A DNA stretch of 49,767 nucleotides from Pseudolactococcus chungangensis CAU 28 = DSM 22330 (GCF_002441885.1 NZ_JXJT01000014.1:1-49767); one strand, 5' to 3'; positions 10,258 through 20,449 are shown, counted from the stretch's first letter. Numbers and translations are program-made. Notes: generated from the letters alone by a model not told the origin.

Positions 10258-10350
10258 GTCTACTCACTTTCTAGTGTTTAGTGCTGATTTTAATGTTATG
10301 ACTTTAAAATCAGTTGACGCTTTGATTGACGCATCACCTAAACAAATCTT

Positions 10351-10386
10351 ATTATACCAAAAAAATCTAGCAATTTCTAGATTTTT
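10351..10386 (-). terminator. proA-side terminator fused to the rsmH promoter
   Basis: A perfect 10-bp stem AAAAATCTAG / CTAGATTTTT (10361-10386, 6-base loop) ends in a T-run that runs straight into the extended -10 TGGTATAAT of rsmH (hexamer 10356-10351). The stem would terminate transcripts arriving from proA; the -10 would start the division cluster. Confidence 0.75.
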
Positions 10387-10427
10387 ACTGAATTGTCATA
10401 TTTTAGTCATGAAATCATGGCGGATCT

Positions 10428-10514
10428 CTAAATCACATCATCAGATTCGTGTTTATCAATACCATAAAAGATTCTACCAATAACAGCCTGATCTTTAGCT
10501 TCTTGTTTGACCAT
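10428..10514 (-). other. possible 28-codon ORF overlapping the proA end
   Basis: A short frame, starting with ATG in another reading frame inside the last codons of proA, would encode [20 protein letters not shown] followed by KHESDDVI. There is no convincing ribosome site. The region after proA and before the terminator otherwise holds nothing I recognise. It may be chance or the relic of a lost gene. Confidence 0.2.
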
Positions 10515-11736
10515 TACCATTAATCAAATATTTATAAGATGTAAGCGCCTCAAGTCCCATTGGGCCTCTCGCATGTAATTTTTGAGTTGAAATACCAATT
10601 TCGGCACCTAACCCAAAAACAAAACCGTCTGTAAATCTTGTAGAGGCATTGACATAAACCGCAGCTGAGTCAATTTGTGCTTGGAATTGATCGGCGTGAA
10701 CTAAGTTATCCGTAATGATACTCTCTGAATGTTTCGTACTGTACCGATTAATATGCGCAATCGCCTGATCAATATTTGAGACAACCTTAACTGACATCTT
10801 GTAATCCAAATATTCAGTCCCGAAGTCCGCTTCCGTTGCAGGCTCACCCTTCATCAAAGCAGCGGCTAACTCATCAACTTTAAAGTCAATTTCCTGTACC
10901 GCATTAATCGCAGTCTGAAGTTTTGGTAAAAATTCAGCTGCAATTTTTTCATGGACAACCAAACTTTCGGCTGCATTACAAACACTTGGTCGTTGTGTTT
11001 TAGCGTTAATGACGATTTTTGTTGCCATATCTAAATTTGCAAATTCATCAACATATATACTAACATTACCAGTCCCAGTCTCAATAATTGGGACGCGAGA
11101 CTGTTCCTTGACTGTCTTGATAAGTCCTGCACCACCTCGTGGAATCAGTACGTCCAAATATTCAGTGGCCTGCATCATTTCTCTTGCTACTTCATGGCTT
11201 GTGTCCGTCACGAGTCCTACCGCATGTTCCGTGATACCTGTAGCTGTTAGAGTCGTTTTGATGACTTGAACGAGCGCCTGATTAGAATGAATGGCATCTT
11301 TTCCTCCGCGCAAAATAACCGCATTATTTGTTTTAAAGCATAGAGCAAAAGCATCTACTCCAACATTTGGCCGACTTTCAAAAATCATCCCAACGACACC
11401 TAAAGGCACACGTTTTTGAAGGATTCTTAAACCATCAATATTGGTATAGCCACTAATCACTTGTCCTACTGGGTCAGGCAACGCAGCCACTTGACGGACA
11501 CCCTCAGCAATGTCAATGATTCGCTCTGGTGTCAAACGAAGGCGATCCATCATAATCCGATTAATCCCATTAGCCTCCGCGTTGGCTAAATCTTTTGCAT
11601 TTTCGGTAATGATTGTATCAGTCTGATCAATAAGAGCTTGCGCTAATTGTTGCAAAAACTGATTTTTTTGAAGTGTGGCATATTTCGCAAGTTCGAAAGT
11701 AGCGCTTTTAGCGTTTTTTCCAAGTGTCTCAATCAT
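10495..11736 (-). CDS. proA: gamma-glutamyl phosphate reductase
   Basis: Second enzyme of proline synthesis: NADPH-dependent reduction of gamma-glutamyl phosphate to glutamate semialdehyde. The 413 residues belong to the aldehyde dehydrogenase fold, with [30 protein letters not shown], the catalytic cysteine in [13 protein letters not shown] and the C-terminal [14 protein letters not shown]. It lies 14 bases after the MurN-like gene, so it is probably read with that gene rather than directly with proB. Confidence 0.96.
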   Translation of the reverse strand: MIETLGKNAKSATFELAKYATLQKNQFLQQLAQALIDQTDTIITENAKDLANAEANGINRIMMDRLRLTPERIIDIAEGVRQVAALPDPVGQVISGYTNIDGLRILQKRVPLGVVGMIFESRPNVGVDAFALCFKTNNAVILRGGKDAIHSNQALVQVIKTTLTATGITEHAVGLVTDTSHEVAREMMQATEYLDVLIPRGGAGLIKTVKEQSRVPIIETGTGNVSIYVDEFANLDMATKIVINAKTQRPSVCNAAESLVVHEKIAAEFLPKLQTAINAVQEIDFKVDELAAALMKGEPATEADFGTEYLDYKMSVKVVSNIDQAIAHINRYSTKHSESIITDNLVHADQFQAQIDSAAVYVNASTRFTDGFVFGLGAEIGISTQKLHARGPMGLEALTSYKYLINGNGQTRS

Positions 11737-11750
11737 CTGGTTTCCTCACA

Positions 11751-12920
11751 TTATTTCATTTTTTTACGCAATTTGTAGGCTAACTTACTCAAGTTGAACA
11801 AGAATCGGTTAACCGGTAAATCAAATTCACCTACATAAATTTCGATTTTCGGATTAAAATGTTTCTTAAATTTCAAAAGACCATCTGATTCAGACAATGA
11901 ATTTTCAAGCCCACCCATATTCAGGGTCTGTGCCCCCATTTCAAAAGCGTGATGAATAGCCTCATACCAAGCCAGATAAGATGGGTAGTACTTTTGAAAA
12001 GCTGTATCAGTACCGGCATATAACGTTTCCGCAGCACCTCCAAAATTCACTGTCAACGTACCTGCAACAGGAATAACAGCACCGTGAGTTGTAACAGCCT
12101 CTGTTAATGCGACAATATTTTTGTCCATCATCTCAAGGTCACTTGTTAAAGATTTGACACGCTTTTCATTTTTAGCTTTACTCAGATTATCTGTCAATTT
12201 TTCCCGATTTTCTTTTGCTTCTGATAAGAGCTTGCCAAAATCCATTTTGACAAGATTAATGAATGCATCACCACCATAGGTTTCAAGCAATTTCGTGTAG
12301 TAAGCAGCATTCCTCAGACTCACATTTTTACGTGATTCTGTTTTTTTCATCAATTCAGCAAAGTCAGCGACAAGTTCTGTACCGCCAATTTCAAAAATAG
12401 GTTGTGAATGACGTGCTTTTCGTAAAAATTGACGCGTTTTTTTACTCAAAGCATCCTCAGAAAATGATTCTTGATGAATCACAGCATTATAGCGCGGTTG
12501 AATGGTATCACCCATATCAGTGGTCAATCCTGACCATTTAACGCCTAGATTTTCTAACCTCTTTATCAACATTTCTGACTGATCAGCTAAAATGGGGGGA
12601 TCAAACTTGATGAATAAAGCGTGTTGTGACTTCCCATATTTTTTAAGCTCTGATAAGACAAATGTCAGTAGCTCAGTATCTGAGTAGTCAAGGACAATCC
12701 CTCGCGGAATATAAAGCATTGTCAAGCCTAATGGTAGCGGCTTAATCAAGATACTCACGCTTGATTTGAGGTCATTATCCTTGTAAAATCCGATACGTTC
12801 ATGCCGCCAATTATCTTTAACCTTTACCCAGTTTGACGATTGCAATAGATTTGTCGAATTCGATGCCTTAATAAAGGCATCATGTTCAGCTGCCGGTAGA
12901 CCAATTTTTACTGTATACAT
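11751..12920 (-). CDS. FemABX/MurN-like peptidoglycan branching enzyme
   Basis: Aminoacyl-tRNA-dependent ligase that adds an amino acid to the lysine side chain of lipid-linked pentapeptide to build the interpeptide bridge. The 389 residues show the duplicated GNAT-like FemABX fold, with a central charged coiled coil (EAKENREKLTDNLSKAKNEK region) resembling the seryl-tRNA synthetase arm of MurM/MurN/FemA. The N-terminus (MYTVKIGLPAAEHDAFIKAS) is typical, supporting this ATG. No ribosome site precedes it; a -10 box lies exactly seven bases before the ATG. It pairs with the neighbouring paralogue as a likely second-position enzyme. Which amino acid it adds is unknown. Confidence 0.8.
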   Translation of the reverse strand: MYTVKIGLPAAEHDAFIKASNSTNLLQSSNWVKVKDNWRHERIGFYKDNDLKSSVSILIKPLPLGLTMLYIPRGIVLDYSDTELLTFVLSELKKYGKSQHALFIKFDPPILADQSEMLIKRLENLGVKWSGLTTDMGDTIQPRYNAVIHQESFSEDALSKKTRQFLRKARHSQPIFEIGGTELVADFAELMKKTESRKNVSLRNAAYYTKLLETYGGDAFINLVKMDFGKLLSEAKENREKLTDNLSKAKNEKRVKSLTSDLEMMDKNIVALTEAVTTHGAVIPVAGTLTVNFGGAAETLYAGTDTAFQKYYPSYLAWYEAIHHAFEMGAQTLNMGGLENSLSESDGLLKFKKHFNPKIEIYVGEFDLPVNRFLFNLSKLAYKLRKKMK

Positions 12921-12926
12921 GTTTAC

Positions 12927-12960
12927 ATTATATCAAAAAAAAGAGCAGTAAGCTTGCTCT
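12927..12960 (-). promoter_or_regulatory. terminator fused to extended -10 promoter, MurN-like gene
   Basis: Stem AGAGCA / TGCTCT (12942-12960) ends in eight T and passes directly into TGATATAAT (hexamer 12932-12927). The last T of the -10 is seven bases before the A of the start codon at 12920, so the predicted first base of the mRNA is the A of the ATG. Confidence 0.65.
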
Positions 12961-13033
12961 ATGGATAATTTCTACGTCTATAAACACTTAAATTACACGA
13001 TAACACACTTAAAAGGTATCATTTTGAAACCAT

Positions 13034-14251
13034 TTATCGGTTCATTATTTTTTTCAACATAGTTGTTACTTTGTTCAAAACTGGCTTGATTGTCAATTCA
13101 AAGTTGCCAGAGGACCGCCAAATATAGCCCTTAAAGTTTTGTTTGAATTTCAAAACACCTTGATCTGGATGATCAGGCGCATTAACCCCCATAAAATGGT
13201 AGTGTTCAATGTGATGCTCAAAAGCAAATTGTAACATGTAATCTTGAATCAAGAAAGGTGCAGAAAATTCTCTATACACATCATACATCCCACTAAACAT
13301 ATAGAGGATATCATTGGGCATGATAAAGAATTGTGACGCAGCTAAGATAACATCTTGGTCGCCATGTTTTTCCGCCAACGTTTGAAGTTCCGATTGAAAT
13401 TTTTCAAGACGCGACACTCTCTGATGCAGTGTATCAATGCTTTTTTTCTTATTTTGAGCTTCAGCCTGCTCAATTTCCTGATAGACGCCAGCTAGTTCTA
13501 GCTGATTTGCTGCTAATTCTTTCTGGAAATTAAGCTTAGCCAAGACAAATTTAACACGTTCACCAAAAGTGCGATAGACAGTCTGATAGTAAGACAACTC
13601 TCGAGTTGAGAAATTCCTACGCTCGCCTGCTTCATCAACTACTTTTTTAAAATCAGCCAATTCATCATAGCTCGCTTCATAGACTTGAATACCTAGTTTA
13701 CGCGCCTTTTTAATTGTTTGAAGACCATTTTTCTTATATGATTTTTCAAGTTTAGCAAAATTTTCAAAACCCGTCAAAGCTTTACTATAATTGTAATTAA
13801 AGCCTTTTTCAAAATCGCTCAACCGACCTTGTAAAAAGCCTAAATCTTGATAAAAAGCATCTAACCCTTGGTGAAACTCGCCCACTTTTTCCCAGTTATC
13901 ATCATACTTTTCAATCATTTGATTAGAATGGATGATGAGTTTCAAGACACCTTGTTTTTTCAGCAAAGCTTTGGCACCAGAAATCAGCACTTGATTGTCA
14001 TTTTCTACTGTTGAAAAGTAAGGATTACCATGTGCCTCTGCCAAATAACCAAACCTAACTTTTGCAAGTGTCACAAGCATAGCAGCCACGATTGTTTGGT
14101 TTGTTTTTACCGCCAAATAAAATGGCTGATGTCCTAAAGCAGCTTGTAACTCGCCAAATGCTTTAGTTTGCTGGAAATGGATGTCATCCCGTGTCGCCAC
14201 AAAATCCGAAAATTCGGCTGCTGTGATGACTGTAAATTGACTACTGTCCAA
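13034..14251 (-). CDS. FemABX/MurM-like peptidoglycan branching enzyme
   Basis: Paralogue of the next gene, likely adding the first bridge residue to lipid II. It has 405 residues, a FemABX double GNAT fold and a long Gln/Glu/Lys-rich coiled coil (AGVYQEIEQAEAQNKKKSID region) in the tRNA-arm position. I start it at TTG 14251 (Leu-Asp-Ser-Ser-Gln...), because AAGGGG lies 7 bases upstream and the family N-terminus begins there; an upstream frame open to 14311 lies wholly inside proB. The start overlaps the proB stop by 11 bases, implying coupled translation. Bridge chemistry is not readable from sequence; a two-residue bridge would fit the raffinolactis group better than the D-Asp bridge of L. 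lactis. Confidence 0.8.
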   Translation of the reverse strand: MDSSQFTVITAAEFSDFVATRDDIHFQQTKAFGELQAALGHQPFYLAVKTNQTIVAAMLVTLAKVRFGYLAEAHGNPYFSTVENDNQVLISGAKALLKKQGVLKLIIHSNQMIEKYDDNWEKVGEFHQGLDAFYQDLGFLQGRLSDFEKGFNYNYSKALTGFENFAKLEKSYKKNGLQTIKKARKLGIQVYEASYDELADFKKVVDEAGERRNFSTRELSYYQTVYRTFGERVKFVLAKLNFQKELAANQLELAGVYQEIEQAEAQNKKKSIDTLHQRVSRLEKFQSELQTLAEKHGDQDVILAASQFFIMPNDILYMFSGMYDVYREFSAPFLIQDYMLQFAFEHHIEHYHFMGVNAPDHPDQGVLKFKQNFKGYIWRSSGNFELTIKPVLNKVTTMLKKIMNR

Positions 14252-15041
14252 AATATGTCCCCTTCTTTTTGCCGGCAATGATATCCCGAATCTCACAAAT
14301 TCGAGCACCATTCGTCAACACCATTTGCTTATCATTGTCAAAAATCAGCTTAGCTGCCTCTAATTTGCTAGTCATGCCACCAGTCCCAAAGCGACTACCA
14401 GCCCCTCCAGCTACCTTCATCAATGTATCAGTAATTTCAGACACATTGTCAATGAGCTTGGCATCGTCAAATATATTGGGATTTTTATCATAAAGCCCAT
14501 CGATATCTGAAAGCATGATTAACAAATCTGCATCTGCCAAATTTGTCACAATGGCACCTAATCGATCATTATCACCAAATTTAGTCTTATGATCCATTTC
14601 ATCGACACTAACTGCATCATTTTCATTAATAATTGGAATGATACCTAGGCTTAAGATTGCCTGTAGTGACATAGACGCATTTTGACGACTCTCAGGATAT
14701 TCAATCACATCATTGGTCAACAAAATTTGCGACACTTTTTGCTGATAGCGCGCAAAAATATGATTGTAAAGACTCATTAACTCAACCTGACCGATTGACG
14801 CCAATGCTTGCTGTTGTGCAATTTCTGGTGGTCTTTTATCTAGGCCTAAGACATTTAAGCCAACACCGATGGCGCCAGATGTCACCAAAATAATCTCATA
14901 GCCCTCATTTCTTAAACTTGACAGGGTAAAAGCCAAGTCATCCATATTTTTTAAATTGATTTGACCATTCGACAAAATCAGACTTGAGGTCCCAATTTTA
15001 ACAACGATTCTTTTAGCAGTTTTTAGTTTTTCTCGATTCAT
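14241..15041 (-). CDS. proB: glutamate 5-kinase, PUA-less form
   Basis: First step of proline synthesis, phosphorylating glutamate; normally feedback-inhibited by proline. The 266 residues form a single amino-acid-kinase domain: IVVKIGTSSL at the N-terminus, LVTSGAIGVG, INENDAVS, FGDNDRLGAIVTNLADADLLIMLSDIDGLY and GTGGMTSKLEAAK. The C-terminal PUA domain of E. coli ProB is absent, as in streptococci. The gene follows recN by 4 bases and overlaps the MurM-like gene. Confidence 0.95.
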   Translation of the reverse strand: MNREKLKTAKRIVVKIGTSSLILSNGQINLKNMDDLAFTLSSLRNEGYEIILVTSGAIGVGLNVLGLDKRPPEIAQQQALASIGQVELMSLYNHIFARYQQKVSQILLTNDVIEYPESRQNASMSLQAILSLGIIPIINENDAVSVDEMDHKTKFGDNDRLGAIVTNLADADLLIMLSDIDGLYDKNPNIFDDAKLIDNVSEITDTLMKVAGGAGSRFGTGGMTSKLEAAKLIFDNDKQMVLTNGARICEIRDIIAGKKKGTYFGQ

Positions 15042-15045
15042 CTTC

Positions 15046-16716
15046 TTATTTTTCCAGTAATTTTTTGGCTTGTGCTAATGCTTCAGGTGTTAAATCATCG
15101 CCAGCAAGCATTTTAGCAATTTCGATTTCCCGTTCTTCAAATGTTAATTTTCTAACTGATGATGTGGTGCTATCAGCCATTTGAATTTTCTCTATATGGT
15201 ATTGGCTATCCGCAATCGCGACAACTTGCGGTAAATGTGAGATACACAAGACCTGACCATTTTGAGAAATTTTATATATTTTATTAGCTATTGCTTGGGC
15301 GACACGTCCTGAAACACCTGTATCAACTTCATCAAAAACAATTGCTGTTTTATTTTCACGTCTAGCAAAACTTGACTTAATTGCAAGCATAATCCGACTC
15401 ATTTCCCCACCCGATGCTGTCTTGGCAAGAGGCTTAAAACCTTCCCCTGGATTGGTCTGAATGAAAAACTCGACATGCTGATTACCATTAACTGAAAACT
15501 TCGCAGGCTCAAACTGAACTTTAAAATCTGCTTTTGCCATGTAGAGGTCGGCCAACTCACCTTTGACATCTTTTGCAAGCCTTTCGGCAATCGTTACTCT
15601 GGAATCTGAAAGGGTCTGAGCACTGATTAAAAGTGATTTTTCAGCCACTTTAAATGAGGTTTCCAGATTTTCTGAAGAGTTCTCATCCCCAGTTAGTGCG
15701 TCCAGCTCCTTTTGACAATTTACCAAGTAAGCGAGGATGTCTGTTAATTCAGGACCGTATTTTTTCTTGAGGGTTGTCAAAACCGAAATTCGGTCTTCAA
15801 TCATCGCCAACTCTGACGGATTGAATTCTAAATCATCAATTCGCTTTTCTAAATCTGCCGCAGCATCTTCTAATAGGTAGTAGGCATCTGCAATTTTTTC
15901 AGACAATTTAGCATAGCTTGGGGCATCAAACTGGCTCGCCGACTCTAGCTCATTCATCGCATTTCTTACCATAGAAAGACTGGAATAATCTGATGCATCA
16001 TCATCTAATGAATAAAAAGCTGCGTTTAAGTGTTCTGCAATATGATTAGCATGCGTGAGCCGCTCGCGTCTTTGATAAATTTCCCCATCTATTTTGATAT
16101 CTATCTCAGCCGAAGTGATTTCATCAATTTGGAATCTCAAAATATCAATACGTTGCGCAAATTCAGCTTGATTTTTTTTGAGTGTGAGCAATTTTTGGCG
16201 TAACGTTTTATAATCTGAAAATTTCTGCGCATAGTCTTGTTTAATTTTTAGAAATTTTTGGTCACCAAACTCATCGAGCATCGCTAAATGATGAGTTGGA
16301 CTCATCAGCTCCTGGTGGTCATGTTGACCATGAATGTCAACCAAAAAGCTACTAATCGCTTGAAGATTTGACAAAGGTGTCAAAACACCATTAATTCGAC
16401 AAGATGACCTACCATTGGCAAAAATTTCCCGACGCAAAATCAGCTCGCCTGTATTTTCAAAGCCAAGTTTCTCAAGTTGCTGGGCAATTTCTGGGTTGTC
16501 TTGCTGATAGAAAAATAAACCTTCTATTTCCGCTTTATCAGCACCATGTCGGACAAATGACGTCTGTGCCCGCGACCCTAATAGCAGGTTCATGGCATCA
16601 ATAATAATCGATTTTCCAGCACCTGTTTCACCTGTCAAAATCGACATGCCTTGTTCGAACTGCATGGCAATTGTATCGATAATGGCAAAATTTTTGATAG
16701 ATATTTCTTGTAACAT
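15046..16716 (-). CDS. recN: DNA repair protein RecN
   Basis: SMC-like ATPase acting early in double-strand-break repair. 556 residues: Walker A GETGAGKS near residue 30, a long central coiled coil with a hinge, the ABC signature SGGEMSRIMLAIK and Walker B AIVFDEVDTGVSG near the end. I start at the ATG with GGAGGG 7 bases upstream rather than the TTG one codon earlier. It lies downstream of argR, the order tlyA-argR-recN being conserved in Firmicutes. Confidence 0.95.
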   Translation of the reverse strand: MLQEISIKNFAIIDTIAMQFEQGMSILTGETGAGKSIIIDAMNLLLGSRAQTSFVRHGADKAEIEGLFFYQQDNPEIAQQLEKLGFENTGELILRREIFANGRSSCRINGVLTPLSNLQAISSFLVDIHGQHDHQELMSPTHHLAMLDEFGDQKFLKIKQDYAQKFSDYKTLRQKLLTLKKNQAEFAQRIDILRFQIDEITSAEIDIKIDGEIYQRRERLTHANHIAEHLNAAFYSLDDDASDYSSLSMVRNAMNELESASQFDAPSYAKLSEKIADAYYLLEDAAADLEKRIDDLEFNPSELAMIEDRISVLTTLKKKYGPELTDILAYLVNCQKELDALTGDENSSENLETSFKVAEKSLLISAQTLSDSRVTIAERLAKDVKGELADLYMAKADFKVQFEPAKFSVNGNQHVEFFIQTNPGEGFKPLAKTASGGEMSRIMLAIKSSFARRENKTAIVFDEVDTGVSGRVAQAIANKIYKISQNGQVLCISHLPQVVAIADSQYHIEKIQMADSTTSSVRKLTFEEREIEIAKMLAGDDLTPEALAQAKKLLEK

Positions 16717-16761
16717 CAATTTCCCTCCATCAAGGTGCCTAGGCTTTCCTTTATCACACCA

Positions 16762-17196
16762 TCAATTTGATAAACTTGTGTAAATTTTTTCAGCAGTTGC
16801 AGCCGTAGTGGCGATTAATAAAATCGTATCATCATCTGACAGCACTGTAAAAATCAACGGTTCAAAGCGTGTCAACAAGCGATGTTTAAGCAGCATAGCT
16901 GACCCAGGGCTTGTTCTAATCGCCAATTGATTACCCTGTTTTTTAATTTCTTCAACAACTGATTGAAAAAACTCTGCATCTGTATTGAGTCGATTACTTT
17001 CAGGCAAGGCATAGCGATAACCACCTGTTTTTGCCGGTACTTTTACTAAACGAAGTTCTCTCATATCGCGTGAAACAGTAGCCTGTGTGACTTCAATATT
17101 TAAATCCAAAAGAGCGTTTACTAAGTCATCTTGTGTCATGATGTCTTGCTCAACCAGTATTTTTTTGATTAAATCAATCCGTTCACTTTTTTTCAT
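16762..17196 (-). CDS. argR: arginine repressor ArgR/AhrC
   Basis: Arginine-sensing transcriptional regulator. The N-terminal winged helix holds the recognition segment VTQATVSRDMRELRLVK (~37-53). The C-terminal oligomerisation domain has RTSPGSAMLLKHRLL and the arginine-binding acidic run SDDDTILLIAT. Length 144 is slightly below the usual ~150. Lactococci have two co-acting members, ArgR and AhrC; the location between tlyA and recN suggests the AhrC-type member, but I cannot settle that from sequence. It overlaps the tlyA end by 14 bases. Confidence 0.9.
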   Translation of the reverse strand: MKKSERIDLIKKILVEQDIMTQDDLVNALLDLNIEVTQATVSRDMRELRLVKVPAKTGGYRYALPESNRLNTDAEFFQSVVEEIKKQGNQLAIRTSPGSAMLLKHRLLTRFEPLIFTVLSDDDTILLIATTAATAEKIYTSLSN

Positions 17197-18004
17197 CTAA
17201 TTCTCCATGCGCATCTGCAACCACCGTTTTAATCCGTGATGTTACGTGGTCTATCACTTCTGCGTTTTTTGTCAAATGCAATAGAAATTCAATATTGCCA
17301 TGACCACCTTTTATCGGTGAACTTGTCAAACCAATGGTCGAAAAGCCTAGACCATTTGCCATATTGACAACCGTTTCAATCACTGTTTCTTGAATTTTGG
17401 CATCTTTAATAATGCCATTTTTACCGATTTGTTCACGCCCCGCCTCAAATTGTGGTTTAATCAACGCGACAACATGACCACCTTCAAGTAAAATATCGAA
17501 TAAAGCTGGTAAAATCAAAGCCAAACTGATAAAAGAAACATCAATTGATGCAAAAGTCGGCAAATCATGGTTAAAGTCCTCTGATTTGGCATAACGAAAA
17601 TTAAACTGCTCCATAACCACAACACGATTATCTTGTCGAATTTTCCAAGCTAGCTGGTTCGTTCCAACATCAACAGCATAGACCATTTTGGCACCATTTT
17701 GGAGCATGACGTCAGTAAAACCACCTGTTGATGAGCCAATGTCAATAGCAGTTTGATCTAAAACCGAAATCTTAAATATATCAAGTGCTCGCGCCAGTTT
17801 CAAACCACCTCGGCTGACATAAGGTAACTTTTCACCCTTAATCATCAACTCTAAATCATCGGAAACTTTCTCCCCTGGCTTATCAAAGCGCTCTCCGTTG
17901 AGGGCATTGATGACAATACCAGCCATTACACCGCGTTTTGCCTGCTCGCGTGTATCAAATAGTCCCTGATTATAGGCTAGGACATCTACTCGTTCTTTAG
18001 TCAA
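17183..18004 (-). CDS. tlyA: TlyA family rRNA 2'-O-methyltransferase
   Basis: Predicted methyltransferase for 16S C1409 and 23S C1920, often annotated haemolysin A. The 273 residues begin with an S4 RNA-binding domain (VDVLAYNQGLFDTREQAKRG...). The FtsJ-like SAM domain follows: AIDIGSSTGGFTDVMLQNGA, VYAVDVGTNQLAWKIR, the K-D-K-E positions in DVSFISL and LIKPQFE. The start is TTG; the frame overlaps the ispA stop. Native function as a rRNA methylase is inferred from family. Confidence 0.9.
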   Translation of the reverse strand: MTKERVDVLAYNQGLFDTREQAKRGVMAGIVINALNGERFDKPGEKVSDDLELMIKGEKLPYVSRGGLKLARALDIFKISVLDQTAIDIGSSTGGFTDVMLQNGAKMVYAVDVGTNQLAWKIRQDNRVVVMEQFNFRYAKSEDFNHDLPTFASIDVSFISLALILPALFDILLEGGHVVALIKPQFEAGREQIGKNGIIKDAKIQETVIETVVNMANGLGFSTIGLTSSPIKGGHGNIEFLLHLTKNAEVIDHVTSRIKTVVADAHGELDEKK

Positions 18005-18869
18005 TTTTTAATCTTTCAATTTGTTTCAAAATGCTGTCAGGCACTAGCTGCGTTGTGCGTGAAAGCTCCGCCAAAATATTTTCAGCTGCCACCAGATTGG
18101 CTGATAATTCTGCTTTGGCACCCGCCAAATCTAATAATTTAATATAGGTCGACTTGTCTGCAGCTTCATCTTTACCAGGCGTTTTCCCGATTTGGTCAAA
18201 TGTTGCTGTAACATCTAAAATGTCATCTCTGATTTGGAAGGCTTGACCGACTTTTTCCCCTAGATTGCGGAGTGATAAGATGACTTCATCTGACTGCTGC
18301 GCGATAAGGCCTGCGGCAACGAAAGGAAATGTTAGCATTTTACCCGTTTTCAGAGCATGAATTTGTTTCAGCTGCTCAAAAGTAAGAGTTTGCGTCTCTC
18401 CATCCATATCCAGGACTTGACCTGCAACCATTCCGTGACTGCCTGAGGCTAGTGCTAATTCTCTTACCAATGCAACAACGACTCCTGAAGGTAGGTCGGC
18501 ATTTGCCAGTAAAAGATAGGGATCAAGTAAGAGGGCATCTCCTGCCAAAATTGCCTGTGCTTCTCCGAAAACTTTGTGATTAGTCGGTTTACCACGACGA
18601 AAATCGTCATTATCCATGGCCGGTAAGTCATCGTGGATGAGTGAGCTAGTATGGATTAGCTCCACAGCACCAGCTACTTTGAGATGTTCTGTCGTGATGC
18701 TCACGCCAAAGGCCTGCAAGGTTTCAAGTAGAAACAAAGGTCGAATCCGCTTGCCACCTGCCTGAATTGAGTATTGGATACTCTGCGTCAGATGTGACAC
18801 CAAGTCATCCGCATCATAAAAGTCATCAAAAATACTTGTCAATCTGGTCAAAAATGCTTTATTGTTCAT
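17997..18869 (-). CDS. ispA: farnesyl/geranyl diphosphate synthase
   Basis: Polyprenyl synthetase condensing isopentenyl and dimethylallyl diphosphates, feeding undecaprenyl phosphate and quinone synthesis. Motifs: [12 protein letters not shown], first aspartate-rich motif [19 protein letters not shown] and second aspartate motif FQIRDDILD, followed by GKTPGKD. I prefer the ATG of MNNKAF at 18869; an ATG seven codons earlier (18890) is equally open. Either way it starts inside the last codons of xseB. Confidence 0.92.
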   Translation of the reverse strand: MNNKAFLTRLTSIFDDFYDADDLVSHLTQSIQYSIQAGGKRIRPLFLLETLQAFGVSITTEHLKVAGAVELIHTSSLIHDDLPAMDNDDFRRGKPTNHKVFGEAQAILAGDALLLDPYLLLANADLPSGVVVALVRELALASGSHGMVAGQVLDMDGETQTLTFEQLKQIHALKTGKMLTFPFVAAGLIAQQSDEVILSLRNLGEKVGQAFQIRDDILDVTATFDQIGKTPGKDEAADKSTYIKLLDLAGAKAELSANLVAAENILAELSRTTQLVPDSILKQIERLKID

Positions 18870-19077
18870 CAAATACTTGCTCTGTTCCATCGTCTGCCAT
18901 GACTTTTACCATGGTTGCCTCGGCATCTTTCAAGGTTTTTTGTAGAGCTTTAGATAGCTTCATGCCTTTTTGAAATTCTGCGATTGCTTCTTCCAAGGGA
19001 ACATCACCATTTTCTAAACGCTTAACGATATCCTCTAATGCTGCTAAATTTTCTTCAAAAGTTACTGCTTTAACCAT
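18859..19077 (-). CDS. xseB: exodeoxyribonuclease VII small subunit
   Basis: Small subunit of the exonuclease that degrades single-stranded DNA; several XseB copies bind each XseA. 72 residues with the family signature [20 protein letters not shown] and [14 protein letters not shown], predicted two-helix coiled coil. Overlaps the xseA stop by 8 bases. Confidence 0.94.
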   Translation of the reverse strand: MVKAVTFEENLAALEDIVKRLENGDVPLEEAIAEFQKGMKLSKALQKTLKDAEATMVKVMADDGTEQVFDEQ

Positions 19078-20398
19078 TTTTCACCTCTACATCTATCTGG
19101 CCATCTGAAACCTCTAAGCTCAGAAAATCACCTGTTTTAACATCTTGAGTAGACTTAACTACTTTTTGTTCTGCCGTTCTTACAATCGCAAAACCACGTT
19201 TAATAATTTTCTCTGGGTCAATCAAGCTCAAACTGTCATAAGCTTTTTCTGCTCGTATTTTTTGTTGCTCAAAAAAGTTGGTAAAATTAATTTTTAAACT
19301 CGCTATTTCGCGGTCTAAATATCGACTCGATTCTATTATCTTTTGCGACAATCGTAAACTTGTCAAACGACTTGTCAAAAGTACTTGGGTTTGTTGATTT
19401 TTTTGGTAATGTTGTTGTAAATTCTGGGTCAATGTACCTGTTAACTGGTCTAATTTTTGAAGATAACCATCATATAAACGTTCAGGTTGCCGAAAAATCA
19501 CTGAATTTTGAAGTCTAATGAATCTTTCTTGTCCTTGATTGACACTGCGTTGTACACTGGTGCTAAGTCGTATTTCACTGTTTGTCAAATACTGTAAAAT
19601 ATCTAATCTCGTGTTTGGTGTTGCCAACTCTGCAGCGGCGGTAGGTGTTGCAGCCCGTCTATCCGCCACAAAATCCGCTAATGTCGTATCCGTTTCATGT
19701 CCAACTGAGGAAATGACCGGAATTCTTGATTCAAAAATTGTACGGACGACAATTTCTTCATTAAAAGCCCAGAGGTCTTCAATAGCCCCACCACCTCGAC
19801 CGATAATTAGAACATCCAAGTCTGTACGTCCATTGGCTTCGCGTATGCGACTGGCAACTTCTTCGGCTGCACCATTGCCCTGCACCTTAGCAGGAAATAG
19901 TAAAATCTCTGTCATCGGAAAGCGACGATTGACAGTGGTAATAATGTCACGAATGACTGCACCACTGGGACTTGTAACGACACCGATTTTTCGAGAAAAG
20001 GCCGGGATAGCTTGCTTGAAGTCAGGATTGAAGAGTCCCTCGGCAGTTAGTTTTTTCTTGAGTTGCTCAAGTTGAATCGCAAGAGCGCCAATGCCATCGG
20101 GCATCATTTTTTCGATGATAATCGAATAAGAGCCACCAGGTTCATAGAGCTGAACGCGGCCAACAAGGTTGACTTTCATGCCTTCTTCTAATTCAAAGTT
20201 GAGTTTAGAGAAAGCCCCTGCCCACATGGTCGCTTGAATCACGGATTTTTCATCCTTGATTGCAAAGTATTGGTGCTTGGGACGGCGTCTAAAATTGGAA
20301 ATTTCGCCCGTCAGAAAAACCCGCTCCAAGTAAGGGTCACGGTCAAATTTAGTCTTTAAATATTTAGTTAATGTTGACACACTCAAATATTCTGTCAT
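19070..20398 (-). CDS. xseA: exodeoxyribonuclease VII large subunit
   Basis: Catalytic subunit of exonuclease VII. The 442 residues have an N-terminal OB fold ([21 protein letters not shown]), then the catalytic core ([71 protein letters not shown]), then a coiled coil and the C-terminal RGFAIVR barrel. No ribosome site precedes the ATG; a -10 box ends exactly seven bases upstream (see findings). First gene of xseA-xseB-ispA-tlyA-argR-recN-proB. Confidence 0.95.
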   Translation of the reverse strand: MTEYLSVSTLTKYLKTKFDRDPYLERVFLTGEISNFRRRPKHQYFAIKDEKSVIQATMWAGAFSKLNFELEEGMKVNLVGRVQLYEPGGSYSIIIEKMMPDGIGALAIQLEQLKKKLTAEGLFNPDFKQAIPAFSRKIGVVTSPSGAVIRDIITTVNRRFPMTEILLFPAKVQGNGAAEEVASRIREANGRTDLDVLIIGRGGGAIEDLWAFNEEIVVRTIFESRIPVISSVGHETDTTLADFVADRRAATPTAAAELATPNTRLDILQYLTNSEIRLSTSVQRSVNQGQERFIRLQNSVIFRQPERLYDGYLQKLDQLTGTLTQNLQQHYQKNQQTQVLLTSRLTSLRLSQKIIESSRYLDREIASLKINFTNFFEQQKIRAEKAYDSLSLIDPEKIIKRGFAIVRTAEQKVVKSTQDVKTGDFLSLEVSDGQIDVEVKNG

Positions 20399-20404
20399 GT
20401 TACT

Positions 20405-20436
20405 ATTGTACCAAAAAAACGGGAAATTTTCCCCGT
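20405..20436 (-). promoter_or_regulatory. folD terminator fused to the xseA promoter
   Basis: Stem ACGGGGAAA / TTTCCCGT (20413-20436) terminates folD transcripts. The T-run passes into the extended -10 TGGTACAAT (hexamer 20410-20405). The predicted start base is 20398, the A of the xseA ATG. Confidence 0.65.
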
Positions 20437-20449
20437 CTGAATTTAGTGT

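Noticed and set aside
19539-20075. Plus-strand open frame of 178 codons opposite xseA
   Set aside because: It lies wholly antisense to a conserved gene, has no ribosome site, and its product shows no recognisable domain; it mirrors the codon pattern of xseA.
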